Program-made: the position numbers and the translations under genes
The notes under the pieces: model-generated
The model's database searches: none
The model's input: only the letters and a program-made list of their open reading frames with translations
What the model was told of the DNA's origin: nothing
Part shown: positions 40,255-48,075 of the stretch, piece after piece
Position numbering within the stretch: the stretch's first letter is position 1
Layout of the letters: each line of letters opens with the position of its first letter
Assembly: GCA_002839445.1 (NCBI GenBank)
Contig: PGYB01000025.1
Location: 1 to 64,000, forward strand
Direction: 5' to 3'
Length of the DNA: 64,000 nucleotides
Origin: Candidatus Riflebacteria bacterium HGW-Riflebacteria-1
GTDB taxonomy: Bacteria; Muiribacteriota; Ozemobacteria; Ozemobacterales; Ozemobacteraceae

Positions 40255-40400
40255 AAATCGTTCTCGTAATCGCACCTGGTCGCGCTGTATCCTCAGGCGA
40301 CCTGACACTAGCGCATCCTGCGCGTCGTAATCGCAATCGTTCTTCCTTCATTCATTCTCGCTCAATCGTTCTCGTATCTCGTTCTCGTAATCGAAATCTT
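40255..40400. repeat. Degenerate TCGTTCTCGTAATCG repeats
   Basis: TCGTTCTCGTAATCG occurs twice, plus TCGTTCTCGTATCTCG and CGTAATCGCAATCGTTC, in an intergenic region. Confidence 0.65.
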
Positions 40401-40477
40401 GACTCGATCTTGCCAGCTTAGCTGCATAAGGTCTTTTGCTCGACATTTTTCTGAAACTCAGCAGGCAAGACCCGCTT

Positions 40478-41230
40478 TTATAACCCCGTATCTTCGTATC
40501 CGCTATCTGGGTCTGTAATGATAGGGTTAGAACCATCGCTGTATGGATCGGTATTGGTCAGCCCGCCCTCAAAGTAGATTTCAAGCGGCAGATAGATGTT
40601 GTAGTTATCTTTAAGCTTGTAATCATAGCCTTCGAGCTTCACCCAGTATTTTACGCCAACTTTGTTCTGGTTTTTCCAGCTGGTGTAATCGCTGTAAAGG
40701 ATGAACAGTCCGTTGAACCAGGCCGGTTTGCTTTCGCCCGCGCGACCAATCATGACCTGAGTGCGGATAGTGCGGCTTCCGTAGCCCTTCATGACATTGA
40801 AAGTATAGGCCGGTGAAGTTGTGTCGTCGATGGTGCCAGGGTTGCCGCGTATGTACATGTCGCAGTTAACCTGGCGCGGCAGGCCTGAGTAGTAGTCGTA
40901 GCTTACTTCGGTGTCATAATAGGTGCTGGCATAAGGGTTCGACGAGTTCGTCGATTTTGTTGTCAGCGTTCTGTAAGTGCGCATGTGGTTAATGGTGATT
41001 TCATCGCCACGGGTTTCGCGCACAGAAGCCTTTACCTCGTAAGCGCGTCCTGTCTCATAAATTTGAGCTGGTTTCAGATCGAAACTGGTATGTACCGGAT
41101 CGACATAGACCGGAGGAGTGCCACCGCCGCCACCGCCGCCTTCCGGGCAACCAGTGAGAAATACGGTGACTATAAAAGCGGCAAATACCGCCAGAACCAA
41201 TCTAATAGCGTTTGCTAGCCTCTTATTCAT
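40478..41230 (-). CDS. Putative lipoprotein
   Basis: From MNKRLANAIRL...; lipobox 'VTVFLTGC'. Confidence 0.75.
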   Translation of the reverse strand: MNKRLANAIRLVLAVFAAFIVTVFLTGCPEGGGGGGGTPPVYVDPVHTSFDLKPAQIYETGRAYEVKASVRETRGDEITINHMRTYRTLTTKSTNSSNPYASTYYDTEVSYDYYSGLPRQVNCDMYIRGNPGTIDDTTSPAYTFNVMKGYGSRTIRTQVMIGRAGESKPAWFNGLFILYSDYTSWKNQNKVGVKYWVKLEGYDYKLKDNYNIYLPLEIYFEGGLTNTDPYSDGSNPIITDPDSGYEDTGL

Positions 41231-41411
41231 CTTATGCAACTCCTGTACAATCTTAACCCGCATGATTAAAGCAAGAATTGTTCCATACCTGCAATATGTT
41301 GTATATAAGCTTAACATAGTATAAATTAAAAAAATAGATGAAAATTTGGCGAAATCTGCCGAAAACTTATCAGAAGCACTTATTGCTTTTAGACTAAATT
41401 CAGGAAATTGT

Positions 41412-42362
41412 ATGAAAAAAATTCTGATTCCTGTAATGCTGGGACTGCTGTGCGCACCAGTCAGTGCCGATCAGAACATTCATGACTTCGTCAGAGAACT
41501 CGGTTATTCCGGCGACTACATCATGGAAAATCTGCCGCCGAAAGATGCGAAGCCGCGTCGCGCAGTTAAAGAGCCGAAAATCACACATGTCGAGTCGAAT
41601 CGACAGTTGATGGCTCCCGAAGACCTGCTGCACCCGCGAGTTATGCAGAAAAGTGAGTCTCCACGCATGATCCCGGTTCTGATGCGCTATCACCGGCAAA
41701 GTCCGGCATCAGACAAGATCACCCGCAAACTCGCGGTTACCTGCCTGCGCAATGGTCAGCCTCGTGAAGCTCTTTACTGGTACACCCAGACCTGGCAGCG
41801 CGATCGCTCGGATTACGAATCGCTCTGGAACATGGCATGCCTGTCTTACCGCCTTGGCGAGACAGCTCTGACCCGAAAGTATCTCACCGAGTATGCGAAG
41901 GTCGATCCGAACAGTGCCTGGGGAAGAATGGCCCGTGAGTTCATTGCTGGCCGTTTCAGCGGCAGCGATCTTGCCGACGGTTTTACCGCCGACATGTCGC
42001 ATACCGGCAGTTCAGGAGGTTCTTCGGCATCTGCCAAGGCCGACAATAACCGTGGAGTCGAGGCGACCAGCGCCAAAACGTCTGCAGACGGCAAAGGCAT
42101 CATGGTCATTGAGGGTAATAGAACAAGTTTTGACCAGTTTATGAGCGGATACGAAGAGCTCGATGCCGCTCCACCTAAGATTGATGACACAGTGAAAGGG
42201 AAGAAGAAGGTTAGGCCCCCGGTTAAAGCAGAAGCAGACGCAAGCAAAACTTCGCTGCTGAAGGCTGCGATCGTAGATACACCCCCGCCAGCGCTGACGG
42301 AAGCCGCGCCATTGGCTGAAGTTCAGTCGCTAACTGCAACCGCGCCGCCGCTCGTTCCCTGA
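41412..42362 (+). CDS. Exported TPR-like hypothetical protein
   Basis: 'MKKILIPVMLGLLCAPVSADQ' signal peptide; TPR-like 'GQPREALYWYTQTWQRDRSDYESLWNMACLSYRLGE'. Confidence 0.75.
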   Translation: MKKILIPVMLGLLCAPVSADQNIHDFVRELGYSGDYIMENLPPKDAKPRRAVKEPKITHVESNRQLMAPEDLLHPRVMQKSESPRMIPVLMRYHRQSPASDKITRKLAVTCLRNGQPREALYWYTQTWQRDRSDYESLWNMACLSYRLGETALTRKYLTEYAKVDPNSAWGRMAREFIAGRFSGSDLADGFTADMSHTGSSGGSSASAKADNNRGVEATSAKTSADGKGIMVIEGNRTSFDQFMSGYEELDAAPPKIDDTVKGKKKVRPPVKAEADASKTSLLKAAIVDTPPPALTEAAPLAEVQSLTATAPPLVP

Positions 42363-42387
42363 TCTGATTTTTCTTGCGAACAAAAAG

Positions 42388-42422
42388 AAGCAACCCCCTG
42401 ACCGCCAGCGGGTTGCTTTTTC
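42388..42422 (+). terminator. Intrinsic terminator
   Basis: AGCAACCC-cctgaccgccagc-GGGTTGCT followed by TTTTC. Confidence 0.8.
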
Positions 42423-42480
42423 TTATGCGGCAGTTCACCTGCAACTGAATATTTGCGCTAATATGGTAAAGATTCAGTTT

Positions 42481-42675
42481 TAAGTGGAATCCTCTTGTTA
42501 AGGGCGCAGGCAGGTTTTTTGCACACGAGGTGCTTATGCCGGGCGGCTCAGGATGGAGATCGCCCGGTCCCATGCGCGAAAGCTTTTTTGCACACGGACG
42601 TGCTTATACAGAGCTGCGCAGGATAGAGCAGCTCTGAGAGACAGGCAAATTTGACGCAATCACGACGCCCGAGTA
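42481..42675 (+). repeat. Divergent relative of the MITE core with two inserted hairpin modules
   Basis: AAGGGCGCAGGCAGGTTT // CCCATGCGCGAAAGCTTT // GAGACAGGC..TTTGACGCAATC core shared with 12.6 and 18.8 kb copies, interrupted by two ~50-nt hairpin units. Confidence 0.7.
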
Positions 42676-42850
42676 AAACAAGACAAATAAGGTGATATGA
42701 AAGATGTTGTCAAAATTGCATCTAGACGAATTTCCACCAGTAACTGAATAATTGCGCTAATGTGCAGCTTGCTGCTATGCTAAAGCGATAAATCATGGTA
42801 TGTTCTATACCTGAAAATTTCTCAACAAATTCAACTACAGGCAAAGAAGC

Positions 42851-44113
42851 ATGAAACAATCAAAACTGTTCACCAAAACCTCTAAAACTCTTCCAAAAGA
42901 TGAAGTGAGCGTCAATTCGCAGCTTCTTCTCAAAAGCGGCTTTATCGACAAGGAAATGGCCGGTGTCTATTCATACCTGCCCCTTGGCCATCGCGTTCTC
43001 AACAAGATAATTGGCGTCATCAGAGAAGAAATGAACGCGATTGGTGGTCAGGAAATGTTGCTGACCGCTCTGCAGTCTCCCGCTGCCTGGCAGGCAACCG
43101 ATCGCTGGGACGACCAGAAAATGGACGTCTGGTTCAAAACCGAGCTGAAAAACGGCTCGACACTTGGACTGGCGCCAACCCATGAAGAGCCGCTCACCAG
43201 GCTGATGAAAAAATTCATCAGCTCATACAAAGATCTGCCAGCTTTTCCTTACCAGTTTCAAACCAAGTTCCGCAATGAAACCCGCGCTAAATCTGGCATT
43301 CTGCGCACTCGCGAATTCATCATGAAAGACCTTTATTCATTCTGCCGCAATCAGCAGGAGCTTGATGAATACTATGAACGAGCCAAGGCAGCCTATGTTA
43401 AGATTTTTGATCGCCTTGGTCTTGGCAAAATAACCTATGTTACCTTCGCTTCTGGTGGCACTTTCAGCAAGTTCAGCCATGAATTTCAGACACTGTGCGA
43501 GTATGGCGAAGACATAATTTACATCAATGAAGAAAAGAATATCGCGATCAACCGTGAAATCTTCAATGAAGAAATTACTAAAGAATTTGGCCTGACCATG
43601 GCCGACTTTGTCGAAAAGAAAGCTATTGAAGTTGGTAACATCTTCAAGCTTGGTACTAAGTTCTCAGATAGCCTGGAACTGAATTATGTCGACGAGAGTG
43701 GCGCAAAACAGCCGGTCATCATGGGCAGTTACGGCATCGGGCCCGGCCGCGTCATGGGTACCATCGTTGAAACCTGCAACGACGAAAAAGGCATCATCTG
43801 GCCAAAGCACATTGCGCCGTACCAGGTTCATATCATCTCTCTCGGCAAAGACGAGGCAATCATGCAGGAATCAGAACGCCTGTATAATTTGCTTAATGCC
43901 AGCAACTTCGAAGTATTGTGGGATGACCGCCTCACCGTGAATCCCGGTGCCAAGTTCGCCGACTCAGATCTTATCGGTTGCCCGGTCAGAATTACTGTCA
44001 GCGGCAAAAACATCGAGAACAAACAATACGAAATCAAAAATCGCGCCGGCGGCGACGCGAAATTTGTTCCTCAGGACCAGATCATCAGCTTTCTTACTGA
44101 CGAACTGAAGTGA
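42851..44113 (+). CDS. proS: Proline--tRNA ligase, short form lacking the INS editing domain
   Basis: 'GFIDKEMAGVYSYLPLGHRVLNKI', 'LAPTHEEPLTRL', 'FRNETRAKSGILRTREFIMKDLYSF', 'SYGIGPGRVMGTI'. Confidence 0.95.
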   Translation: MKQSKLFTKTSKTLPKDEVSVNSQLLLKSGFIDKEMAGVYSYLPLGHRVLNKIIGVIREEMNAIGGQEMLLTALQSPAAWQATDRWDDQKMDVWFKTELKNGSTLGLAPTHEEPLTRLMKKFISSYKDLPAFPYQFQTKFRNETRAKSGILRTREFIMKDLYSFCRNQQELDEYYERAKAAYVKIFDRLGLGKITYVTFASGGTFSKFSHEFQTLCEYGEDIIYINEEKNIAINREIFNEEITKEFGLTMADFVEKKAIEVGNIFKLGTKFSDSLELNYVDESGAKQPVIMGSYGIGPGRVMGTIVETCNDEKGIIWPKHIAPYQVHIISLGKDEAIMQESERLYNLLNASNFEVLWDDRLTVNPGAKFADSDLIGCPVRITVSGKNIENKQYEIKNRAGGDAKFVPQDQIISFLTDELK

Positions 44114-44138
44114 TGTAATCACATTTCGTAAAGTCTGA

Positions 44139-44741
44139 TCAGTCGTTCATACAGTGCCGGCAACTAACCTTGCCGGCATATTCATTTCGGGGAACCAGTT
44201 GTAGCAGCCCACAGCCAAGCTCAATGCATCTGCCCAGCGGACTTTGCCGCAACAGGTCGAGCTTACTGCGGTCTTTGACCTGAAGCGTGCCGTTTATGCT
44301 GACAGTCTGCTGCTGCTGGTGCTCACCATCTACCTCGTAATAGAGGCGGTTGTTGGGCCCAAGCTTGTAGTTAACAATAGTTGCGGCACCTGCCAGCTCT
44401 TTTTTGAGCCAGTTGATGATCTTGTTTTCGTCTGCAACGGGGTCCCAGTCGTTATCGAATGGTGGTGCCGCAAACAAAGCAAAATCCTGGTATTTCTGGT
44501 CTTCGAGGGCTTTGAGTTCTGTGGTTTCAAACAGCTGGCATTCCGGCATCAACTGCATGATGGGCGAAGTCTCAGAATACACGGTAAACGGCACCGATAT
44601 GCCTATCTTGTACCATTCAAGGCGATACAAAAATCGCGCGGTCTCTGGCGCCTGATCTGCGAAGTAACTGGCGACCGCCCGATGAATATCGGGCGGATTA
44701 ACTATTTTCTGGCGGTTAAGCAGGAACTTACTTACAAACAT
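44139..44741 (-). CDS. Cas6e (Cse3)-like endoribonuclease, solitary
   Basis: N-term 'MFVSKFLLN...PPDIHRAVASYF' (Cas6e-type His), 'RFLYRLEWYKIGISVPFTVYSET', 'INWLKKEL', C-term 'SINGTLQVKDRSKLDLLRQSPLGRCIELGCGLLQLVP' matching the Cas6e G-rich end. Confidence 0.75.
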   Translation of the reverse strand: MFVSKFLLNRQKIVNPPDIHRAVASYFADQAPETARFLYRLEWYKIGISVPFTVYSETSPIMQLMPECQLFETTELKALEDQKYQDFALFAAPPFDNDWDPVADENKIINWLKKELAGAATIVNYKLGPNNRLYYEVDGEHQQQQTVSINGTLQVKDRSKLDLLRQSPLGRCIELGCGLLQLVPRNEYAGKVSCRHCMND

Positions 44742-44742
44742 G

Positions 44743-45831
44743 TCAGATAATAGAAGCGTCAGTTTCGCGTTCTACTGAGGTGGCAGAATCAAAGTCTGAT
44801 GACTTTGGCTTGTCTTTGGATCCTTTTTCCCTTTTGCCCTTGAAGAAGAACCAGGCCATAACTGCTAACGGAATCGCGTAAAACCAGAAGAAGTAGCTGC
44901 CGACGCTTTCTATGCCTGGCGGAGTAGACTCAGGTGCCCATCTGAAGCGGTCGAGATTGTAAAGTATGCAGATTACCGATGTCCAGACGAAGAGAAAGTT
45001 CGGTATCGCTTCAGCTGCACTCATCAGGCCGAGCCCATTGGTTCTGTCTTTGGTAAACGGGTAAAACAGGTTGTTTCCCATGAAACCGGTCGAGTCTTCG
45101 ATGATATGCACCATCGACCCGAACAGGATGATAAGCGGGTAAAGCAGCCATCTCGGTATGCTGTAAAGCTCAGGATTCGGGCCTTCGGCAACAGTAAAGA
45201 AAGTGAAAATTCCAACCAGCAGAGCTATCAGCAACCCAAGTGTGAAACTATGCGACCAGGTGCGATGCCAGGGCAGAAAAACGATTTCGATCTTGCCTTC
45301 GCCGCGCTTAACAAACTCGAAGCAGGGTCCGCTCATTATCGCGATCTGCGATTTTTTGTCGAACTGCTGAAAAAACTGGCTTTCTACCTTGACCCTGGCG
45401 TGGGCTTTTACCGGGTCTTTAAGCTCGGTTCCTTCGAACGGAACCTGGCCGGTATCTACTTCGGGCCCGATATCGACCACTACTTCACTGGTGGCAGAAT
45501 CAAATGCCAGTGTGTAACTGCGCCACAGGTTAGAGCCGAGCTGCATGGTGTGCAGTTGCACGGTGCCGCGGCCTTCTTGCTCAGCTTTTCTGATTGCCTT
45601 GGCAACGGTTTCGGCGATTACCATGGCATCGAGATTGTTTGGGTCAGGTTTGATTTCGAAATCAGACTTGTGAAAATACTTGGCGAACTTGAAGTCGAGC
45701 GTATCGGGCATAATGCCGAATATGCCGCCAAGACAGAGTATGAACGACTGTTCCTGTGAAGCCATGTGAACAGCCTGCGGAAAGAAACTTGCTACTGCGA
45801 TACCGGAAATAAAATGTGTAAAGCCTTTCAT
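44743..45831 (-). CDS. YdjM-like membrane-bound metal-dependent hydrolase
   Basis: 'MKGFTHFISGIAVASFFP', 'GIMPDTLDFKFAKYFH', 'PWHRTWSHSFTLGLLIALLVG'. Confidence 0.7.
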   Translation of the reverse strand: MKGFTHFISGIAVASFFPQAVHMASQEQSFILCLGGIFGIMPDTLDFKFAKYFHKSDFEIKPDPNNLDAMVIAETVAKAIRKAEQEGRGTVQLHTMQLGSNLWRSYTLAFDSATSEVVVDIGPEVDTGQVPFEGTELKDPVKAHARVKVESQFFQQFDKKSQIAIMSGPCFEFVKRGEGKIEIVFLPWHRTWSHSFTLGLLIALLVGIFTFFTVAEGPNPELYSIPRWLLYPLIILFGSMVHIIEDSTGFMGNNLFYPFTKDRTNGLGLMSAAEAIPNFLFVWTSVICILYNLDRFRWAPESTPPGIESVGSYFFWFYAIPLAVMAWFFFKGKREKGSKDKPKSSDFDSATSVERETDASII

Positions 45832-45832
45832 A

Positions 45833-47179
45833 TCAGATCAACCCCAGAAATCTCATTACATCGTTTCCGTAACCTGCCATATTAATGCAGACCGGAAGCA
45901 GAAGAACACCCATCAGGTTCATTCTTCGCGCCTGAAACATTACCGGAAGCAGTCCGATACCTGTTGATACTGTCATAATAGCCAGACCGCCCCAGCTGGT
46001 AAAAGCGAACACCGCTGGAATTACGATCAACAGCGCTACCACCGACACCCAGAAATATTCGATCTTTTCGACGATCCAGATGCACATGCGTGTAAACGGC
46101 GCCAGCATCAGATAGGCCATGCCGGCTGAGAACAGCATCAATGCCACGAACAGTGCGTATTCTTTCATGGTGAGAACCGAGACGACCGGCGTAACTATCC
46201 AGGCGAGGCCGCCACGGGTAAGGCTCAGGCCGGGTATGAAGAACAGCATAAAAGAGCCGACATAATAAACCGTTTTGCAGGTGCCATAAGACATTACAAA
46301 AAGTCTGCCATCGCGCTGCGCAGTGGCATGGCCCGCCATCAGACCACCGACACCGGCGGTTACAATCGGAATATACGCTGCAAAAAAGCCACCGAGAAAG
46401 CCACCAAAAGTGCCGCGGCAGATAAGCCCCCAATCCATTTCTATAGATTCAGGATCGTGCTGCTTGGGTATCAGGCCAATGTTAATGATGTTTGTAATCA
46501 GCCACGGGATTGCAAAAAGGCCGACAAAAACCGGGGTAATGCTCTGAAAAGCGAATTCTATTGGCACGAGTGTTTTGGCCATGACGATGAAGCCTAGAAA
46601 TCCTGAAAGCAGAAAGGTTGCCAGGCCCACGCTCAGAAATTTCCAGCCTTCGAGAAAATTTTCCCAGCAGCTTTCAGACTGGCTTATGCCTTTTGGCCAC
46701 TCTGAGAGAACCATATATGCTATTACCGTGCCTAGTATCCAGAACATATGCGGACTGGTAATGGTCTTGAGCCCGGGCATGAACCACAAGAATGCCGGTG
46801 CGAGTACTGCCAGCATGATGATGCCGCCAACTGCACCGACGCCAGTGAGCAGAATTGATTCAACTCCGCGTCCTTTGGCTACCCACGCGGCGCTTGGCAA
46901 TATGTAGTAAGACAGGCTTTCGTCGCCAGGGCCAAAATAGGTTGCCGGCACCGTGTTAAGAATCGAATAGCCGACAATCATGCCGATACACAGCGCGATC
47001 AGCTGCATTGGCGCCATGGTTGCCTCGAATTTGAGAATAACCAGCAGAAAAATGCCGATCACGTTGTAGATGTGAAGAGCGGGCAAAAATGAGATCAGAC
47101 ACGAGAAGAGTACTCCCAGTGCGCTGAAATAAAACAGGTCGAGATACTCAGGATGCAGCAGAGTTTCAAGTATTGCCAT
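45833..47179 (-). CDS. TctA-like (tripartite tricarboxylate-type) membrane permease
   Basis: Multi-TM protein; 'VPATYFGPGDESLSYYILPSAAWVAKGRGVESILLTGVGA', 'IPIVTAGVGGLMAGHATAQRDGR'; start taken as MAILETLL. Confidence 0.6.
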   Translation of the reverse strand: MAILETLLHPEYLDLFYFSALGVLFSCLISFLPALHIYNVIGIFLLVILKFEATMAPMQLIALCIGMIVGYSILNTVPATYFGPGDESLSYYILPSAAWVAKGRGVESILLTGVGAVGGIIMLAVLAPAFLWFMPGLKTITSPHMFWILGTVIAYMVLSEWPKGISQSESCWENFLEGWKFLSVGLATFLLSGFLGFIVMAKTLVPIEFAFQSITPVFVGLFAIPWLITNIINIGLIPKQHDPESIEMDWGLICRGTFGGFLGGFFAAYIPIVTAGVGGLMAGHATAQRDGRLFVMSYGTCKTVYYVGSFMLFFIPGLSLTRGGLAWIVTPVVSVLTMKEYALFVALMLFSAGMAYLMLAPFTRMCIWIVEKIEYFWVSVVALLIVIPAVFAFTSWGGLAIMTVSTGIGLLPVMFQARRMNLMGVLLLPVCINMAGYGNDVMRFLGLI

Positions 47180-47180
47180 G

Positions 47181-48056
47181 TTACTCGGCCTCCGTGCTGT
47201 CACCGACGCTGACTTTGGACACGACTTTGAAAGCGCCCTTTTTGTTGACTTCGAGTTCGAGCTTGCCTTTAAAGAGCTTCAGTTTGCCGGTGGCTTCGAT
47301 GAGGTCGCCCGGATTAATTACGCTTTTATCTTCGCGGATGAAATCGGGCACCCATACAGGGAATCCGCTCTTTCCATCATCTATATTCACGATAATGCCT
47401 TTGCCGTCAAAAACTTTGGTGCTGATGACGCTGCCGGTCATGTTTACTATCTGGTCAGTCATTTCAAGGTTGATCTGGGATGGCTCGACCGTTTTTACCT
47501 GAACTTCGACGGCTGCTGGCGCGCGTTTTATGAAGGCAATGTGCTCGTGCGCATTGATCAGCAGGCTGGGGGAGTCTTTCTGAAAACGAACCTGGCCCTC
47601 AACTGATACCATGTCGCCTTTTTTCGGGACCAGATTTCGAGTCTCTATCTCTTTGGCAACCTTTGAGTAGGCCGAGATTCTGATGGTATCCTCGGCAGTG
47701 TCGCTGGTCTGCTTGATGACAAAGCCGAGAGATCCCCATTTCGGGTGTACGCCATAACTTGTCTCTACTTCGCCGACAACCCTTACGTGGGCAAAGTTGC
47801 TTAACGGGCCGAGCTCGGCAATTTTGACTTCAGGGGTCTTCACCGTGCGCGCGTAAAACAGCAGCATGATCAGGCCTACTGTCGACGTCAAAACAGCTAT
47901 GGTTTTGAAAATCCTTATCGATATGCGCTTTTCTGTAAGCGCCAGACAATAGGGGCATCGCGTGTAGATACCGACAAAACGGCCACAGCTCTGGCAATGG
48001 GTTTCTTTTTTATAGCGTTCTTCGGGACTCGGAGAGAGCGTTTTTTCCTGTTCCAT
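47181..48056 (-). CDS. Zinc-ribbon + TM + OB-fold-like protein
   Basis: 'HCQSCGRFVGIYTRCPYC' then TM, then OB-like 'INPGDLIEATGKLKLFKGKLELEV'. Confidence 0.65.
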   Translation of the reverse strand: MEQEKTLSPSPEERYKKETHCQSCGRFVGIYTRCPYCLALTEKRISIRIFKTIAVLTSTVGLIMLLFYARTVKTPEVKIAELGPLSNFAHVRVVGEVETSYGVHPKWGSLGFVIKQTSDTAEDTIRISAYSKVAKEIETRNLVPKKGDMVSVEGQVRFQKDSPSLLINAHEHIAFIKRAPAAVEVQVKTVEPSQINLEMTDQIVNMTGSVISTKVFDGKGIIVNIDDGKSGFPVWVPDFIREDKSVINPGDLIEATGKLKLFKGKLELEVNKKGAFKVVSKVSVGDSTEAE

Positions 48057-48075
48057 AATACCTCTGATTGTTGGC

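Noticed and set aside
40348-40536. 62-aa ORF '...DFDYENEIRERLSENE'
   Set aside because: Translation of degenerate repeats; composition is that of a spurious repeat ORF.
42541-42646. Lysine or c-di-GMP-II riboswitch (GGATAGAG motif)
   Set aside because: Only a short loop motif matches; the rest of the conserved architecture of those riboswitches is missing.
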